Positions 1-10,486 of a stretch of 64,000 bases of DNA are shown here, piece after piece. The notes below the pieces were generated by a model. That model ran no database searches and had not been told where the DNA came from. It saw only the letters and a list, made by a program, of their open reading frames with translations. Source of the stretch: Taudactylus pleione (lineage: Eukaryota > Chordata > Amphibia > Anura > Myobatrachidae). Each line of letters begins with the position of its first letter. Position 1 is the first letter of the stretch. The stretch spans positions 26,035,501-26,099,500 of the forward strand of contig JAUIMM010000178.1 in the NCBI GenBank assembly GCA_031769625.1. Reading direction: 5' to 3'. A program made the translations under genes and the position numbers.

Positions 1-149
1 AAATGCGGCAGTAGATACTGTAAGTACAAAGCAGCAAACTCAGCAGCAGGAAAAACTTTTCAAGCACAATCAGAGGTAGTAGTCAATAGCAAGCTGATGA
101 AAGTGAGGGAGGTCACAGAGCACATTGGCAGAACAGTTAGGAATGGTGA

Positions 150-722
150 GAGCTAATGGGGGGAGATGTATTATAGCGGTACTTAACGTGCCGCTATAAC
201 GATTCCTGCTTTGCCTCTTTACCGAGGTGAAGCAGGAAGCACTTACGATGAGATGTATGAACATTTCATCGGCCGGTGCAGGGGAGTGATAACTCTCCCT
301 CCTGCGTTCTCCGCTAGAGACCACAGCACATCAGCCTAGTGCTGATGCGCTGTGTCTCAGTCCTGGCCGGCTCCATTGAGCATGCGCAGGATCTTGTGCA
401 GCCCTCTAGCTGGCAGCCACCGCTGTGGGGATAGGGCATCACCAGGTTGTAGCTGTCTATAGTAACAGCTGCAACGGTGGGAACGGTTAGGCAAACTGAT
501 CATTCATACATTGCCCAGGCTATCGGCGCTGCTATCTTGTAGGTAGCAGCGCCAATAATGACAGGGGCATATATCTCTCCCAATAGAACATACAGGGGTT
601 CAAGAGTCTAGTATGCAGGGAATCATTATGATTTACCGCCGACCGCATGGCCGGCGGTTCTAATCCCGACAGCGGAAGCCCAGCAGGGGTGAAGATCCCC
701 AAGCTAGAAAGGTAAGTATTAA
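150..722. repeat. Hairpin-rich foldback repeat
   Basis: The stretch is a run of short inverted repeats with small loops. One stem lies around 172-205 (ttatagcggt pairing with accgctataa-like sequence), one around 205-240 (ttcctgctt with its complement), one around 245-270, and one around 322-352 (cacagc...gctgtg). This chain-of-stems layout resembles the MITE at 8022 but the sequence differs. No clean terminal repeats or target duplication were found, so the limits are approximate. No coding potential is apparent. Positions 1-149 hold nothing I recognise. Confidence 0.45.
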
Positions 723-965
723 CTAATCTATTTTTACTCCCTAACCCTCCTTTAGGGGTGCCTAACCCTAACCCTCCCCCCGAAGTGCCTAAACCTAACC
801 CCCCCTTCCCCACAGCCTAACCCTAAGTCTCCCAGGGGGGTGCCTAACCTTAACCTCCCCCCGGGGGTGCCTAACCCTAACCCCCCTTCCCCTAGCCTAA
901 CCCTAACCTCCCAGGGGGGTGCCTAACCCTAAGTCCCCCCCGGGAGCCCCTAACCTAACCCCCTT
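723..965. repeat. CCCTAA-bearing C-rich minisatellite
   Basis: About eight degenerate units of 25-30 bp, each containing gcctaaccctaac followed by a C-run and often a G-run (ccccccgggggtg). The vertebrate telomere motif CCCTAA recurs but always inside a longer GC-rich unit, so this is a minisatellite and not a pure interstitial telomere tract. A reverse-orientation relative lies at 42430-42625. Confidence 0.7.
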
Positions 966-1048
966 CGCGGCTGTCCGCACCCAGCGCCCGGCTTACCTTC
1001 GATCTTTAAGCCGGGTGTCGGGCTCCCGGCATAGGTCTAATGACAGGC
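960..1048. repeat. Fragment related (inverted) to 8607-8830
   Basis: The run from cgcggctgtccgc through the cagcgcccggc-like core to aatgacaggcgt matches, in reverse complement and with indels, the foldback block at 8607-8830. Here it breaks off after the aatgacaggcgt stem arm. It marks a truncated repeat copy of unassigned class. Confidence 0.5.
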
Positions 1049-1072
1049 GTTCCTGTTAATTGGGAACTCTAA

Positions 1073-1290
1073 TTTAAAAAATGGATCTTGAGTGTTTTGG
1101 ATTGCCTTTAAGTCCCTCCATCATGATTTCAGGTGCTGTGAGGTGGTCAAAACTGACTGAAAATTAATGTTATTGATGTTAATAATTGTATTGGAACAAA
1201 AACAGGTCCCAGTTACATTATTGTAGTGGTTTTCATCAATTGAGGGTGGTTTTGGCAAAACCAAAACACGGGGGTCCGCGCACATCTCTA
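1073..1290. mobile_element. Terminal fragment of a hAT relative
   Basis: The right edge ends in gcgcacatctcta, whose reverse complement (tagagatgtgcgc) resembles the TAGGGGTGTGC end of the large hAT copies in this window. Further in, on the reverse strand, it carries the same landmarks as those left ends: gttttgccaaaacca, then attattaacatcaataac and cagtcagtt/cacctcac. The outer end is missing. It is therefore the left-type end of a related hAT, inverted, and it lies directly beside the segment later duplicated at 27672. Confidence 0.6.
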
Positions 1291-2085
1291 ATTAACACTT
1301 TTGCACATACGGTAGTTGGTGGAGTTGTACTAAACTGACAAAGCTCAGGGATTGAGAAATTTAGTGCACGCCTTCACTGCTGTTACAATCCATTAATCAC
1401 TGGAATATTTTCCCCTCCCTCCATTTTTGTAGTTCCACCACATCATACAGATTACAGTAGTTTGTTCAGATCTAGAGCCCACTATACTTGCTGCACGGTG
1501 CCTGGCTGGAGCATCTAGAGGATGCTCTGGCAGCGCTGCAGCAGTGATCCAGGCTGCAGTGTGCCATTCCAGGCACCCTGCTAGCCAGAAGCAAAAGCCG
1601 TGGGGCAGCGATGGTGCCACCCACAGTGCCCTGCACTCTGTGCAGTGACACCAGTAAGGATACTGAATTAAACCTCTATATGCTCCTGCCTATACCTTCT
1701 AAAACCTGCCTATACCTTCTAAAACCTGCCTATACCTTCTAAATCCTGTCTATACCTTCTCAGTTTTGATGCTATTTGCGTACGCAGTCATACAGTAAAT
1801 AAATGCCTTCAGACCTTGAACATGTGTTTCCAAAGCACAAAGTATTATTCAAGTAAAGTACAGTTAGTTACACGCTGTGATCTAAGTACAGTTTAGCGCA
1901 AAGAAATTATACAGACCCAAGATACAGTTATACATACGCACGTACACTGGGACCAGTTACCGGCATCCATAAGAAACCTCCATCAACAGCATCAGCATGA
2001 AGACTCCAGATTGGGGTCAGAACCCACATATACATACCCTTACTGAAATAGACTATACAATAGAAAAGTTTTGCATGGTTTCATT
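1261..2085. repeat. 825-bp segment duplicated at 27672-28496
   Basis: This block recurs at 27672-28496 with the same length and near-identity, from ccaaaacacggggg through gcatggtttcatt. It includes 30 bp of the neighbouring hAT relative and 795 bp of apparently non-transposon DNA. About 1681-1760 is a tandem of four 20-21 bp units (cctgcctataccttctaaa). The last 8 bp, GTTTCATT, are the target duplication of hAT copy A. The second copy keeps this half duplication next to a hAT left end, showing that it was carried there with the transposon. Confidence 0.9.
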
Positions 2086-2713
2086 TAGGGGTGTGCACCG
2101 GCCACTTTTCGTGTTTTGGTTTTGGATCTGGATCTTTCTTCGTGTTTTGGATCTGGATTGGTTTTGCCAAAACCACCCTTCCATGTTTTGGGTTCTGGGC
2201 TTTGTGTTTTGGATCTGTATTTTTTTTAAAAAAAGCATAAAAACAGCTTAAATCACAGAATTTGTGGGTTTTTCTGCTCCTATGGAATTATTAACCTCAA
2301 TAACCTTTATTTCCACTCATTTCCAGTCTATTCTGAACACCTCACACCTCACAATATTGTTTTTATGGCCAAAAGATTGCACAGAGGTAGCTGGATGACT
2401 ATGCTAAGCGACACGAGTGGGCGGCACAAACACGTGGCCCATCTAGGAGTGACACTGCAGTGGCAGACAGGATGGCAGTTTGAAAAACTAGGCCCCAAAC
2501 AGTACATACTGCAACGAAAAAAAAGAGGTGCAAGATGGAATTGTCCTTGGGCCCTCCCACCCACCCTTATGTTGTATAAATAGGACATGCACACTTTAAC
2601 AAACCAATCATTTCAGCGCCAGGGTCTGTCACATGACTGTGGCTGAAATGATTGGTTCGTTTGGGCCCCCACAAAACAAGCTGGCAATTAATGTGTCCCT
2701 GCACAAACTGGTT

Positions 2714-3739
2714 CTACGGAGGCAAGATGTCGTCCTCATCCTCCTCATCCACCGATTCCTTGGATAAAACAGGAAAAAGGGATTTAGGTGTCCCTGGACT
2801 GCTTACGGTCTTAGCCAAAGTTTCTGAACTTGACAGTAACTTTTTATGAACGCGCTGCAGGTGCCGTATAAGGGAGGATGTTCCTAGGTGGTTAACGTCC
2901 CTACCCCTACTTATTTCACCTTTACATATGGTACATATGGCAAGACAGTTGTTGTCCGGATTTGGATAGAAATATTGCCAGACCAAAGAGGTGGAATGTT
3001 TGGTCTTCTGCCCAGGCATGACCGTGATGGGCTTTTTCATCCCACGGACAACAACTGACTCCCCCGGAGCCTGATTTAAACAAACCACATCACCATCAGA
3101 ATCCTCCTCGCCAACTTCCTCCTCAGTGCCAGCTACACCAGTATCCTCATCCTGTTGTACTTCAACAGTGACATCTTCAATTTGCATATCAGCAAGTGGA
3201 CTGTGGGTGCTCCTTTCAGCACTTGCAGGGGGCGTGCAAATGGTGGAAAGAGCCACCTCTTCCCGTCCAGTGCTGGGAAGGTCAGGCATCGCAACCGCCA
3301 CCACACTTGGACTCACCTTGGGGATTTGTGATATCTTCTTAGAACGCACAGTTCTTTGCTGTGCTTTTGCCAGCTTAACTCGTTTGATTTTTTTAGCGGG
3401 AGCAGGGCTTCCATCGTCATGTGAAGCTGAACCACTAGTCATGAACATAGGGAAAGACCTTAGCCGTTCCTTGCCACTCCGTGTCGTAAATGGCATATTG
3501 GCAAGTTTACGTTTCTCTTCAGATGATTTAAATGTTTTTTTCAAGGTCATTTTCCTGAACTTTGTCATTTGGGATTGTATGTGGCCTCTACTATGACATT
3601 GGGCATCGGCCTTGGCAGACGATGTTGATGGCATGTTATCATCTATGTCATGACTAGTGGCAGCAGCTTCAGCACTAGGAGTAAGTGGTTCTTGATCTTT
3701 CCCTATTTTATTTTTATTGGAGAAAGTTTGGTCCTCCAT
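2714..3739 (-). CDS. Truncated hAT transposase, BED finger without catalytic core
   Basis: A 341-residue frame identical in plan to the first ~320 residues of the copy B transposase: charged, Ser/Lys-rich N-terminus, acidic stretch, and a BED-type zinc finger (Trp near 254, CxxC near 269-272, HxxxxH near 293-298). After GTPKS it jumps straight to the shared acidic C-terminal tail ending EDDILPP. The catalytic Asp/Asp/Glu region and the hAT dimerisation region are gone. The deletion keeps the reading frame, so a DNA-binding-only protein could be made. Whether it acts as a repressor is inference. The start is an ATG on the minus strand at 3739, followed by MEDQTF as in copy B. Confidence 0.8.
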   Translation of the reverse strand: MEDQTFSNKNKIGKDQEPLTPSAEAAATSHDIDDNMPSTSSAKADAQCHSRGHIQSQMTKFRKMTLKKTFKSSEEKRKLANMPFTTRSGKERLRSFPMFMTSGSASHDDGSPAPAKKIKRVKLAKAQQRTVRSKKISQIPKVSPSVVAVAMPDLPSTGREEVALSTICTPPASAERSTHSPLADMQIEDVTVEVQQDEDTGVAGTEEEVGEEDSDGDVVCLNQAPGESVVVRGMKKPITVMPGQKTKHSTSLVWQYFYPNPDNNCLAICTICKGEISRGRDVNHLGTSSLIRHLQRVHKKLLSSSETLAKTVSSPGTPKSLFPVLSKESVDEEDEDDILPP

Positions 3740-3754
3740 TTATGTTATATTGAT

Positions 3755-4905
3755 ATATACGTGCGGCTAAGGCGCACACAAACACAGAAAATAATTTTTT
3801 ATTTTTGTTGGAGACTAGTGCACTTTGTGGGTTACACCACCCTTTAAGTAATGAGCCAGCCGGCCCTTTACTTATGGGACACAGGCGCAGGCTTGGCGCT
3901 GCTCCTTTGTTGATGCACGTGCAGCTACAGCCCACACAATTCACAAACACAGAAAATATTTTTTTATTTTGTTTGGAGTGCCCTTTGGGGGTCACAGCAC
4001 CCTTTAACGGACAAGCCAGCTGGCCTTTTACTTATGGGACACAGGCGCACGCTTGGCGCTGCTCCTTCGTTGATGCACGTGCAGCCACAATGCACACAAT
4101 TCACAAACACAGAAAAAAAAAATTTATTTTGTTTGGAGCGCCCTTTGGGGGTTACAGCACCCTTTAGCGGTCAATCCAGCTGGCCCTTTATTTATGGGAC
4201 ACAGGCGCACGCTTGGCACTACTTTGTTGATGCACGTGCGGCTACTGCGCACACAATTCACAAACACAAAAAAATATATTTTTTTATTTTGTTTGGAGTG
4301 CCTTTTGGGGGTTACAGCACCCTTTAGCGGTCAATCCAGCCGGCCCGTTATTTATGGGACACAGGCGCACGCTTGGCACTAGTTTGTTGATGCATGTGCG
4401 GCTACTGCGCACACAATTCACAAACACAGAAAATATTTTTTTATTTTGTTTGGAGTGTACTTTGGGGGTTACAGCACCCTTTAACGGTCAAGCCAGTTGG
4501 CCCTTTACTTATGACACAGCCGCACGCTTGGCACTACTTTGTTCATGCACGTGCGGCTACTGCGCACACAATTCACAAACACAGAAAATATTTTTTTATT
4601 TTGTTTGGAGTGTACTTTGGGGGTTACAGCACCCTTTAATGGTCAAGCCAGCTGGCCCTTTGCTTATGACACAGCCACACTCTTGGCACTACTTTGTTGA
4701 TGCACGTGCGGCTACTGCACACACAATTCACAAACACAGAAAATATTTTTTTATTTTGTTTGGAGTGTACTTTGGGGGTTACAGCACCCTTTAATGGTCA
4801 AGCCAGCCGGCCCTTTACTTATGACACAGGCGCACGCTTGGCACTACTTTGTTGATGCACGTGCGGCTACTGCGCACACAATTCACAAACACAGAAAATA
4901 TTTTA
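3755..4905. repeat. Tandem ~155-160 bp array, about 7 units (copy A)
   Basis: Units run from cacaaacacagaaaat and a T-rich stretch through ggggttacagcaccc, gccagccggccc and ttgatgcacgtgcggct. The landmark tgatgcacgtg recurs near 3911, 4071, 4228, 4388, 4541, 4698 and 4853. Most units keep an E-box (CACGTG, sometimes CATGTG). The array sits between the transposase start and the element's promoter end. Open frames across it merely follow the repeat period. Confidence 0.9.
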
Positions 4906-5058
4906 TTTTTTTTTGCACTTGGGGGGAGCACCCCTGATGGATAGAGCACCCCCTGGACAACACTACAGCACCCCTTTAGGACTGGGACTCTGCACAGGAC
5001 TTTGGAGTGGACACAGCCCCTATGGACAACAGACTGCACAACACAGTCCAGCCGGCCA

Positions 5059-5400
5059 CTATGGACTTTTGAGGAGTGGACACAGCCCCTATGGACAACA
5101 GCAGCACAGCACAACACAGCCAGCCCCTATGGACTTTGAAGGAGTGGACACAGCCCCTATGGACAACAGCAGCACAGCACAACACAGCCAGCCCCTATGG
5201 ACTTTGGAGGAGTGGACACAGCCCCTATGGACAACAGCAGCACAGCACAACACAGCCAGCCCCTATGGACTTTGGAGGAGTGGACACAGCCCCTATGGAC
5301 AACAGCAGCACAGCACAACACAGCCAGCCCCTATGGACTTTGGAGGAGTGGACACAGCCCTTATGGACAACAGCAGCACAGCACAGCGCAGCACAGCACA
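5059..5400. repeat. Tandem 68-bp repeat, five units (copy A)
   Basis: ctatggacttt recurs at 5059, 5127, 5195, 5263 and about 5331, followed by ggagtggacacagcccc and a cagcagcacagcacaac tract. Copies B and C have only about two units at the matching place, so copy number varies between transposon copies. Confidence 0.88.
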
Positions 5401-5479
5401 ACACTACACTGCACTACACTACACAGCCCAGCCAGCCCTACCTCCCACCCTCCCTCTTCACTGTCCACAGCCGAGTGAG

Positions 5480-5506
5480 AAAATGGCGCCGACGCCGACT
5501 TATATA
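5480..5506 (-). promoter_or_regulatory. hAT copy A promoter: TATA box and YY1-like site
   Basis: On the minus strand the order is ctatataag (TATA-like, 5499-5507) followed about 15 bp later by ggcgccatttt (reverse of aaaatggcgcc at 5480-5490), which fits the YY1 consensus. The same pair is kept in copies B and C. It faces the transposase. Promoter role is inferred from position, conservation and motif. Confidence 0.5.
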
Positions 5507-5674
5507 GGATCCAAAACCCGCGAGACCCGGAAGGCGGGATGATGAAGTTTTGCCTCGATTTCAGATCCGAGTCAGGCGGGAAAAGTCGAGCCTGACTCGG
5601 ATCGGCCTCGGATTCGGGGGGCTCGGGGGGGTTCGGATTTCAGAAATCCGAACCCGCTCAGCCCCAGTTTCATT

Positions 5675-6200
5675 GGTTCCCAGTGCGGGTGCATCTGTTA
5701 CAGGATATTTAACAGGTTGATTCAAATGGACACAGACCAGCCTCCAACAGCCTTTGTCTCCGTTTTCCCCCTGCATGCAAATCTAGGCTGTTAATTTTAC
5801 AAAGTATATTTTGGTGTTTTAACTCTCTACGGTCCATAAGTTGAGAATGCATGTTGCGATCTTCACACCGATGATAACGGAAAGCTGTTGAGAAAGAGCA
5901 GATCAGTACAATACCAAACACGGCTTACTTATCACGTATTAAACCTTAGATACCAAATAGCCTTTATTTCACAGCATTTGTAATAAATGAATAAAACTTG
6001 AATCTTATACTTTGAAGCTATGGAACCTTTTACGTGAGTGTGCAGTGCATAAGTATTATGGGTTTGGGAAAAGACGCTAGTTAACTTGTGGCAGATGCGT
6101 ACGCATGCGGGGTATTATGCATTCGCTAATGTGCGACATGTTAACAGCACAACTGTGCTTAATGTGCGGTGTTTATGCATGTGATTCTATTTATGATGGA

Positions 6201-6203
<3 letters not shown>
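5675..6203. other. No recognised feature
   Basis: AT-rich sequence downstream of hAT copy A. I see no credible open frame, repeat ends or RNA gene. Confidence 0.5.
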
Positions 6204-6241
<38 letters not shown>

Positions 6242-6288
6242 TACATATATATATATACACACATATATATATATATATATATATATCA
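6204..6288. repeat. (TA)n/(TATACA)n microsatellite
   Basis: Alternating TA interrupted by a few CA steps. Frames through it encode only Ile/Tyr runs and are not genes. Confidence 0.97.
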
Positions 6289-7424
6289 TTCCTTACTAAC
6301 ATTTTTAAACTGCAATGCAATTTGTTATTAGTAATGAGATTCACTCTCAAACAGGGTGAAGACCCCCAGCCAATTGGTGGTGCCATATTGTCTGACAGTG
6401 AGTTTAAACAGTTCTTTTCATGCAGATTTCTTACCATTGTTCGTTCAGTCAAATTCAAGTGTCTGGGCCATATTACAATTGCCACAGCTACACCTGTCCA
6501 CATGTGGGGTCTCTCCATTTACATGCAAAAACACCCACAGTTCCTGGTGTATTGTCTTTTCTAATTACTTTTCTCAGGAAGCTGTTTTTCTAGTTGTTTT
6601 GGTATTTTTTCTATGCAAGGTTGTCCCCAGTACCAAAAACATTGCCATCTGTACTTAGCTCGTGAGTTGTAACTTAAAATGGCGCTGGGGAGCTCAGTCG
6701 CAAAATGGCGTCTTGCAGATTCTTATTTTTAAGATGGAGTCTGGTTGCCATTCGCAAGATGGCGTCGCTCTAAGCTAATTTTACACTGATTTTGTCTCTA
6801 AACCAGCTTCGACACCAGTCACACACCCCTAGTCACAGCCCACATTTATAAAACAGAACACATAAAGGGCATTTTAAACAATTCTTCAACCATGGTTAAT
6901 TAGGTTTGGCAGCAATGGCTAACTTACTACAAGGCCGCTGAAGTTCATAAGGACATCCTCTAAAAGAAAACCTCATATGGGTTTAAATTTTTGCAGTTGG
7001 TTTGAAACTGTCACACATAGCCAGTGATTTTGCCCTCCAACAGCTGGATTTATTATATAGTGGTTTAGAGGCTTAAAATCTAGACTGCCTGTAATGTAAA
7101 GTGATTACAAACTCGCAGTAACCTCCATACCACCGAGGGGTTTTTAAATACAGTATTTCCCATTTCAAATTGGCTTATCTCAAACCACTGAAAATATGCA
7201 CGATTTCTACCTCACCTACACTACATAAGGCTGGTTACAGCCTTTAATTAGCTTAAAGAGGTTTCAGGGTTAGTGTTTGCAGAGAGAGCAGCAGAAGAGA
7301 GATTATCGTAGTGTTGTAGTTGTGAATTGATTGCTGAGATTTGTCTTGCGGCAGTGATTTGCCTTGATCATTTTTTTTCTGTTTAAAATGTATTGGTCAT
7401 TGTGCTTTTTGGTTTAGGTTTTAT
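6289..7424. other. Unassigned DNA with a cluster of YY1-like motifs
   Basis: No coding region is credible here. Four copies of the motif aaNatggNgYc lie at 6677-6687 (aaaatggcgct), 6702-6712 (aaaatggcgtc), 6731-6741 (aagatggagtc) and 6756-6766 (aagatggcgtc), all in one orientation and spaced 25, 29 and 25 bp. Three fit the YY1 core ATGGCG. The rest of the stretch shows nothing recognisable. Confidence 0.45.
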
Positions 7425-7646
7425 CAGAGCCGTAACTAGACTTTTTGTGCCCTGTGCCAGAAAGAGCATTGGTACCCCCCTCATTTTTCAAAGGGACATA
7501 ATACACCTAAAAAAGGGGAATGGCCTCATGTGGAAGCTACAAGTGAGAATGATAATAAACAGAAATTTGACAGGCCCAAACAGCACCCCTTGCCCTGTGA
7601 TGCCCTGTGCGATGGCACCGGCCGCACTACCCTAGCTACGGCTCTG
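7425..7646. mobile_element. Short hAT MITE (222 bp)
   Basis: Ends are CAGAGCCGTAACTAG on the left and ctagctacggctctg on the right, an inverted pair with one base difference. An exact 8-bp duplication GGTTTTAT flanks it at 7417-7424 and 7647-7654. No transposase is present, so it would depend on a partner element. Confidence 0.92.
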
Positions 7647-7659
7647 GGTTTTATCTGGA

Positions 7660-7800
7660 GATATCCACGGTTGTACACTGGTGGGTAAATCAAATTGACT
7701 GAGGTACTAATTAAGTCACCTGTAGCTCAACCATGGATATCTCTAAAACCTGAACTGTTGGAGAGCCTTGAGGACCTCAATTGGGAAACTTTGGTCTACA
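7660..7800. repeat. Degenerate copy of the 52039-type hAT MITE
   Basis: Shares ggatatccacggtt, aaattgactgaggtactaatt, gtagctcaaccatggatat, aaaacctgaactgtt and gccttgaggacc with the element at 52039-52223. Its ends are worn away. A short internal insert distinguishes it. Confidence 0.65.
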
Positions 7801-8018
7801 CAACAGCTACATTCTCAATATGCACTGCGCAGGGGTTCGAGGTGGGTTTACGTTTGCCAATGAACAGCCAGGTGATAACACAATGTGGCTCTGTGGGCAG
7901 TTCACTTGTTATTGCTGTTTTTTTTCTAATTTAAATTAGATAAGTAGTTTGACAGTTTGGTACAATTAGACATGCAGTGTTACATTGAACTTTCTGAACA
8001 ATATTCCTAATAGTAAAC
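7801..8018. other. No recognised feature
   Basis: Short AT-rich interval between two MITEs, with no supported gene or repeat. Confidence 0.4.
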
Positions 8019-8021
8019 TTA

Positions 8022-8560
8022 GGCCCTGGTTCAAAGCCGGTCGCTCTGACAGAGCGCTCGCTCTGAATCAGGGCTGTTTTTTTTTTTTTAGAACGGCCTC
8101 CTGGCCGCTCGCATAGCTGTGGTTGACAGCTATAGCGAGCGGCCAGGAAGATGGTCGCGATGGTCAAGACCATAGCGACCATCGGGCTTGCGACAAGACC
8201 CTTGTGGTAGGGTCTCGTTGCCGCAAGCCCCAGAGACCTTTCGGCTCAAACAGAGCCGAAAGCTCTCCCACTGACATCACTTGTGATGTCAGTGGGTCCG
8301 CCCCCAGACGGTAGGCGTTCTCATGGGAACGCCTCCGTCTGGGCAGCCACTCCCTCGACCCGCCCACCAAAGGGGGCGTGCTGTCACTCAACATCAACAG
8401 CACGCCCCCTTTGGTGCGAGACCCGGAGCGACGGCTTGCCCGTCGCTTTCCGGGTCTCGCGCATGCGCACGACGGAGCCGGCTCCATCGTGTGCATGCGC
8501 TCTGGGCCACCATCGATGCGGCGAGCGCTCAGCGCTTGCGACCGGGTCTGAATCAGGCCC
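8022..8560. mobile_element. Chain-of-hairpins MITE, copy 1
   Basis: A 539-bp element with ends GGCCCTGGTTCA and tgaatcaggccc and a 3-bp duplication TTA (8019-8021, 8561-8563), suggesting PIF/Harbinger, tentatively. Nearly its whole length folds into consecutive stems. Examples: 8101-8120 with 8126-8146 (one bulge); 8238-8247 with 8253-8262; 8267-8280 with 8283-8296 (14 bp perfect); 8365-8384 with 8397-8416 (20 bp perfect); and gagacccgg...ccgggtctc around 8418-8460. Copies at 27432-32999 (interrupted) and 53208-53757 keep the same order of stems. It has no open frame of note. Confidence 0.85.
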
Positions 8561-8606
8561 TTAGTTATGTAAGCTGAGCTTCTTGGCACGTGGCTATACA
8601 TATCTA

Positions 8607-8830
8607 CAGATGGCTCCCAGCGGGATGCAATCGGGAAGCCGGCTGACGTAAACCCGACAGCCGGCTTCCCGACTGCTTTATCCTGGCGAGGGTTAAATGA
8701 CAGGCGTCTGTATCTAGACGCCTGTCATTTCTCCGACGCCAGGAGACCGGCGCCCGGCATCCCGATCGAAGGGATGCTGGGCGCCGCGAGCGGACAGCCG
8801 CGGATGGAGGGTACCCCCTTGATTGCGCAC
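8607..8830. repeat. GC-rich foldback block
   Basis: Three nested or serial stems are visible: gggaagccggctg pairing with cagccggcttccc (8637-8675), aatgacaggcgtct pairing with agacgcctgtcatt (8696-8731), and gcgcccggcatcc pairing with ggatgctgggcgc (8750-8785). A truncated inverted relative is at 960-1048. Ends and class are not determined. Confidence 0.6.
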
Positions 8831-10486
8831 CCCCGCGATCACCACACCTACATGATCGCGTCCCCTCTTTTATGCAACCAATTAATTTAATGACTTAGTA
8901 CACATTTACCATATTATAAAATACATTTACCAACTCCAACTAGTCACATCCCTGCACATGTAAATATATGAAATGTATCGCATATATATTGTTATTAATA
9001 CAGTATTGTCTTTAATCCTTAACCAAGGTTACATATGCTATAACTATCAAAACAAAAATATGTTTACAAATACAAAAAACATCTTAAATTCACCACCCCC
9101 TAGAACAACTTCCCCTGGCAGTTTCCTATTTCTACTGTGCTATCTGATTTTTCCAGGTATCCTTGTTTTGAATGTTTAAAGGTTTTTGCAGGAGGTGAAG
9201 CAGATTAAAAAATATATATTTCCTGAACCTCCAGTGGGTTTTAGTTTTACTATAGTATATTAGGTGTTATAGCATACCTCCCACATTCAGTGGGACAGTC
9301 TCGTTTTTCTGGGACTGTCCCACCTGCGGGCCTCACTGTCCCGTGGTGAAAGGGGGGAAGATGAGGGGAGCACAAACCGCTAAGCAGAGGAGGAACAGGT
9401 ACCGTGCTTAGGCACACGGCATCTATTTACTAGTGTAGGGAGAGCCTGGGAGCTGCCTAGCATTTCGAAGAGTGCTGAGCACACCCCCACAGTGACATAA
9501 ATGGGGGTGCCTTGAGGCTCCATCCCATTTTCCCAGGCTCCGTCCAGTTTCCCCAATGCTTCACTCAGCCCCACACTGGCCGCTAATCCAGCTGACTCGT
9601 CTGCCGCCTGTTATAGCTCTGGGCGCAGCAGTGACGGGGAGTCAGAGAACTTGGCACTGGTGGAGGGAACTGTAGTCTGTCTCCCAACTGCAGCCAGCCG
9701 CTATTTATCACGTTCCCCAGCACGCGACTCATCTCTTGCAGCCTAAGGCACGAGCTCCTAAAGCCTTGCGCACCCCTTCCAGCACCTTCTCTGCTTCCAC
9801 AAGACCTTTATCTTCCCGCTATAAAAGTAGCTCGAGCCACTACCCTGTGTGCATAATGCCCTACATAACTTCTGCCTGCCCTGTACAGGGTGTAAACATA
9901 TTAATCACACCTTTATAGCTATCCCTAACTTTACACATGCATATACATAACCTGTACCTGCATTATACTATACACATATGCATGCATATTCCCATATATA
10001 CGTATACACATATATACCTAAACTCACTACATGACACATACTATACATGTCTTTACATATGAATTAATACTTAATATTATGCCCTACTATATGGCCACTG
10101 GGTTGCCAGAGAGCTAATCCCAATGATCAAGTGTATTACCCAATACCAAGATATGTATTTACATCTAATATTCTGTTTTATTTTACCTAAGCCACATATT
10201 AATGTGGCTACAATATGTTAAATTTGTCTCCTTGATGGTAAAGTGCTACAGAATATGCTGCGACTGGTCGAAAGCAGGATGATACCTGGTAGATCGCACT
10301 AATGTCTGTCTTCTTGGCTGCTTTCCTTCCAACAAACAAGGCTTCATAACATCTAGATATATTCCTACGGTAGTGAGTGAAGAAGAGTCAGCATAGAGTA
10401 TCAGCCCACTGGGCAAGAGGAAAATAAATATATGGAATAAAAGAAACAATAGCCTGGAAGCACAGAAAAAAGTAAAAAAGAGGGGC
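8831..10486. other. Mostly unassigned AT-rich DNA
   Basis: No supported gene. A stem near 9287-9330 (gtgggacagt pairing with actgtcccac) looks like the start of a further foldback repeat whose other end I cannot place. Short TATACA-type runs occur around 9950-10020. Confidence 0.4.

Larger units (their letters stand above)
2086..5666 (-). mobile_element. hAT transposon copy A (internally deleted)
   Basis: A 3581-bp element with ends TAGGGGTGTGC (left) and gctcagcccca (right, a decayed GCTCACCCCTA). It is flanked by an exact 8-bp duplication GTTTCATT at 2078-2085 and 5667-5674. Eight-base duplications, TAGGG-type ends and the transposase place it in the hAT superfamily. The transposase is on the minus strand, so the promoter is at the right end. 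Compared with copy B it lacks about 2.1 kb of transposase and has a shorter tandem array. Confidence 0.93.

Noticed and set aside
723..965. Interstitial telomere tract
   Set aside because: CCCTAA occurs only inside longer GC-rich units, without consecutive perfect hexamers.
1393..1620. A 75-residue minus-strand frame found identically at 27804-28031
   Set aside because: Identity is due to the recent 825-bp duplication; there is no motif or start context supporting a gene.
4913..5542. A 209-residue Gln/His/Pro-rich frame
   Set aside because: It is the 68-bp tandem repeat read through; all three frames are open and copies B and C do not keep it.
6105..6564. Frames of 64-131 residues with long Ile/Tyr runs
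   Set aside because: Produced by the TA microsatellite.
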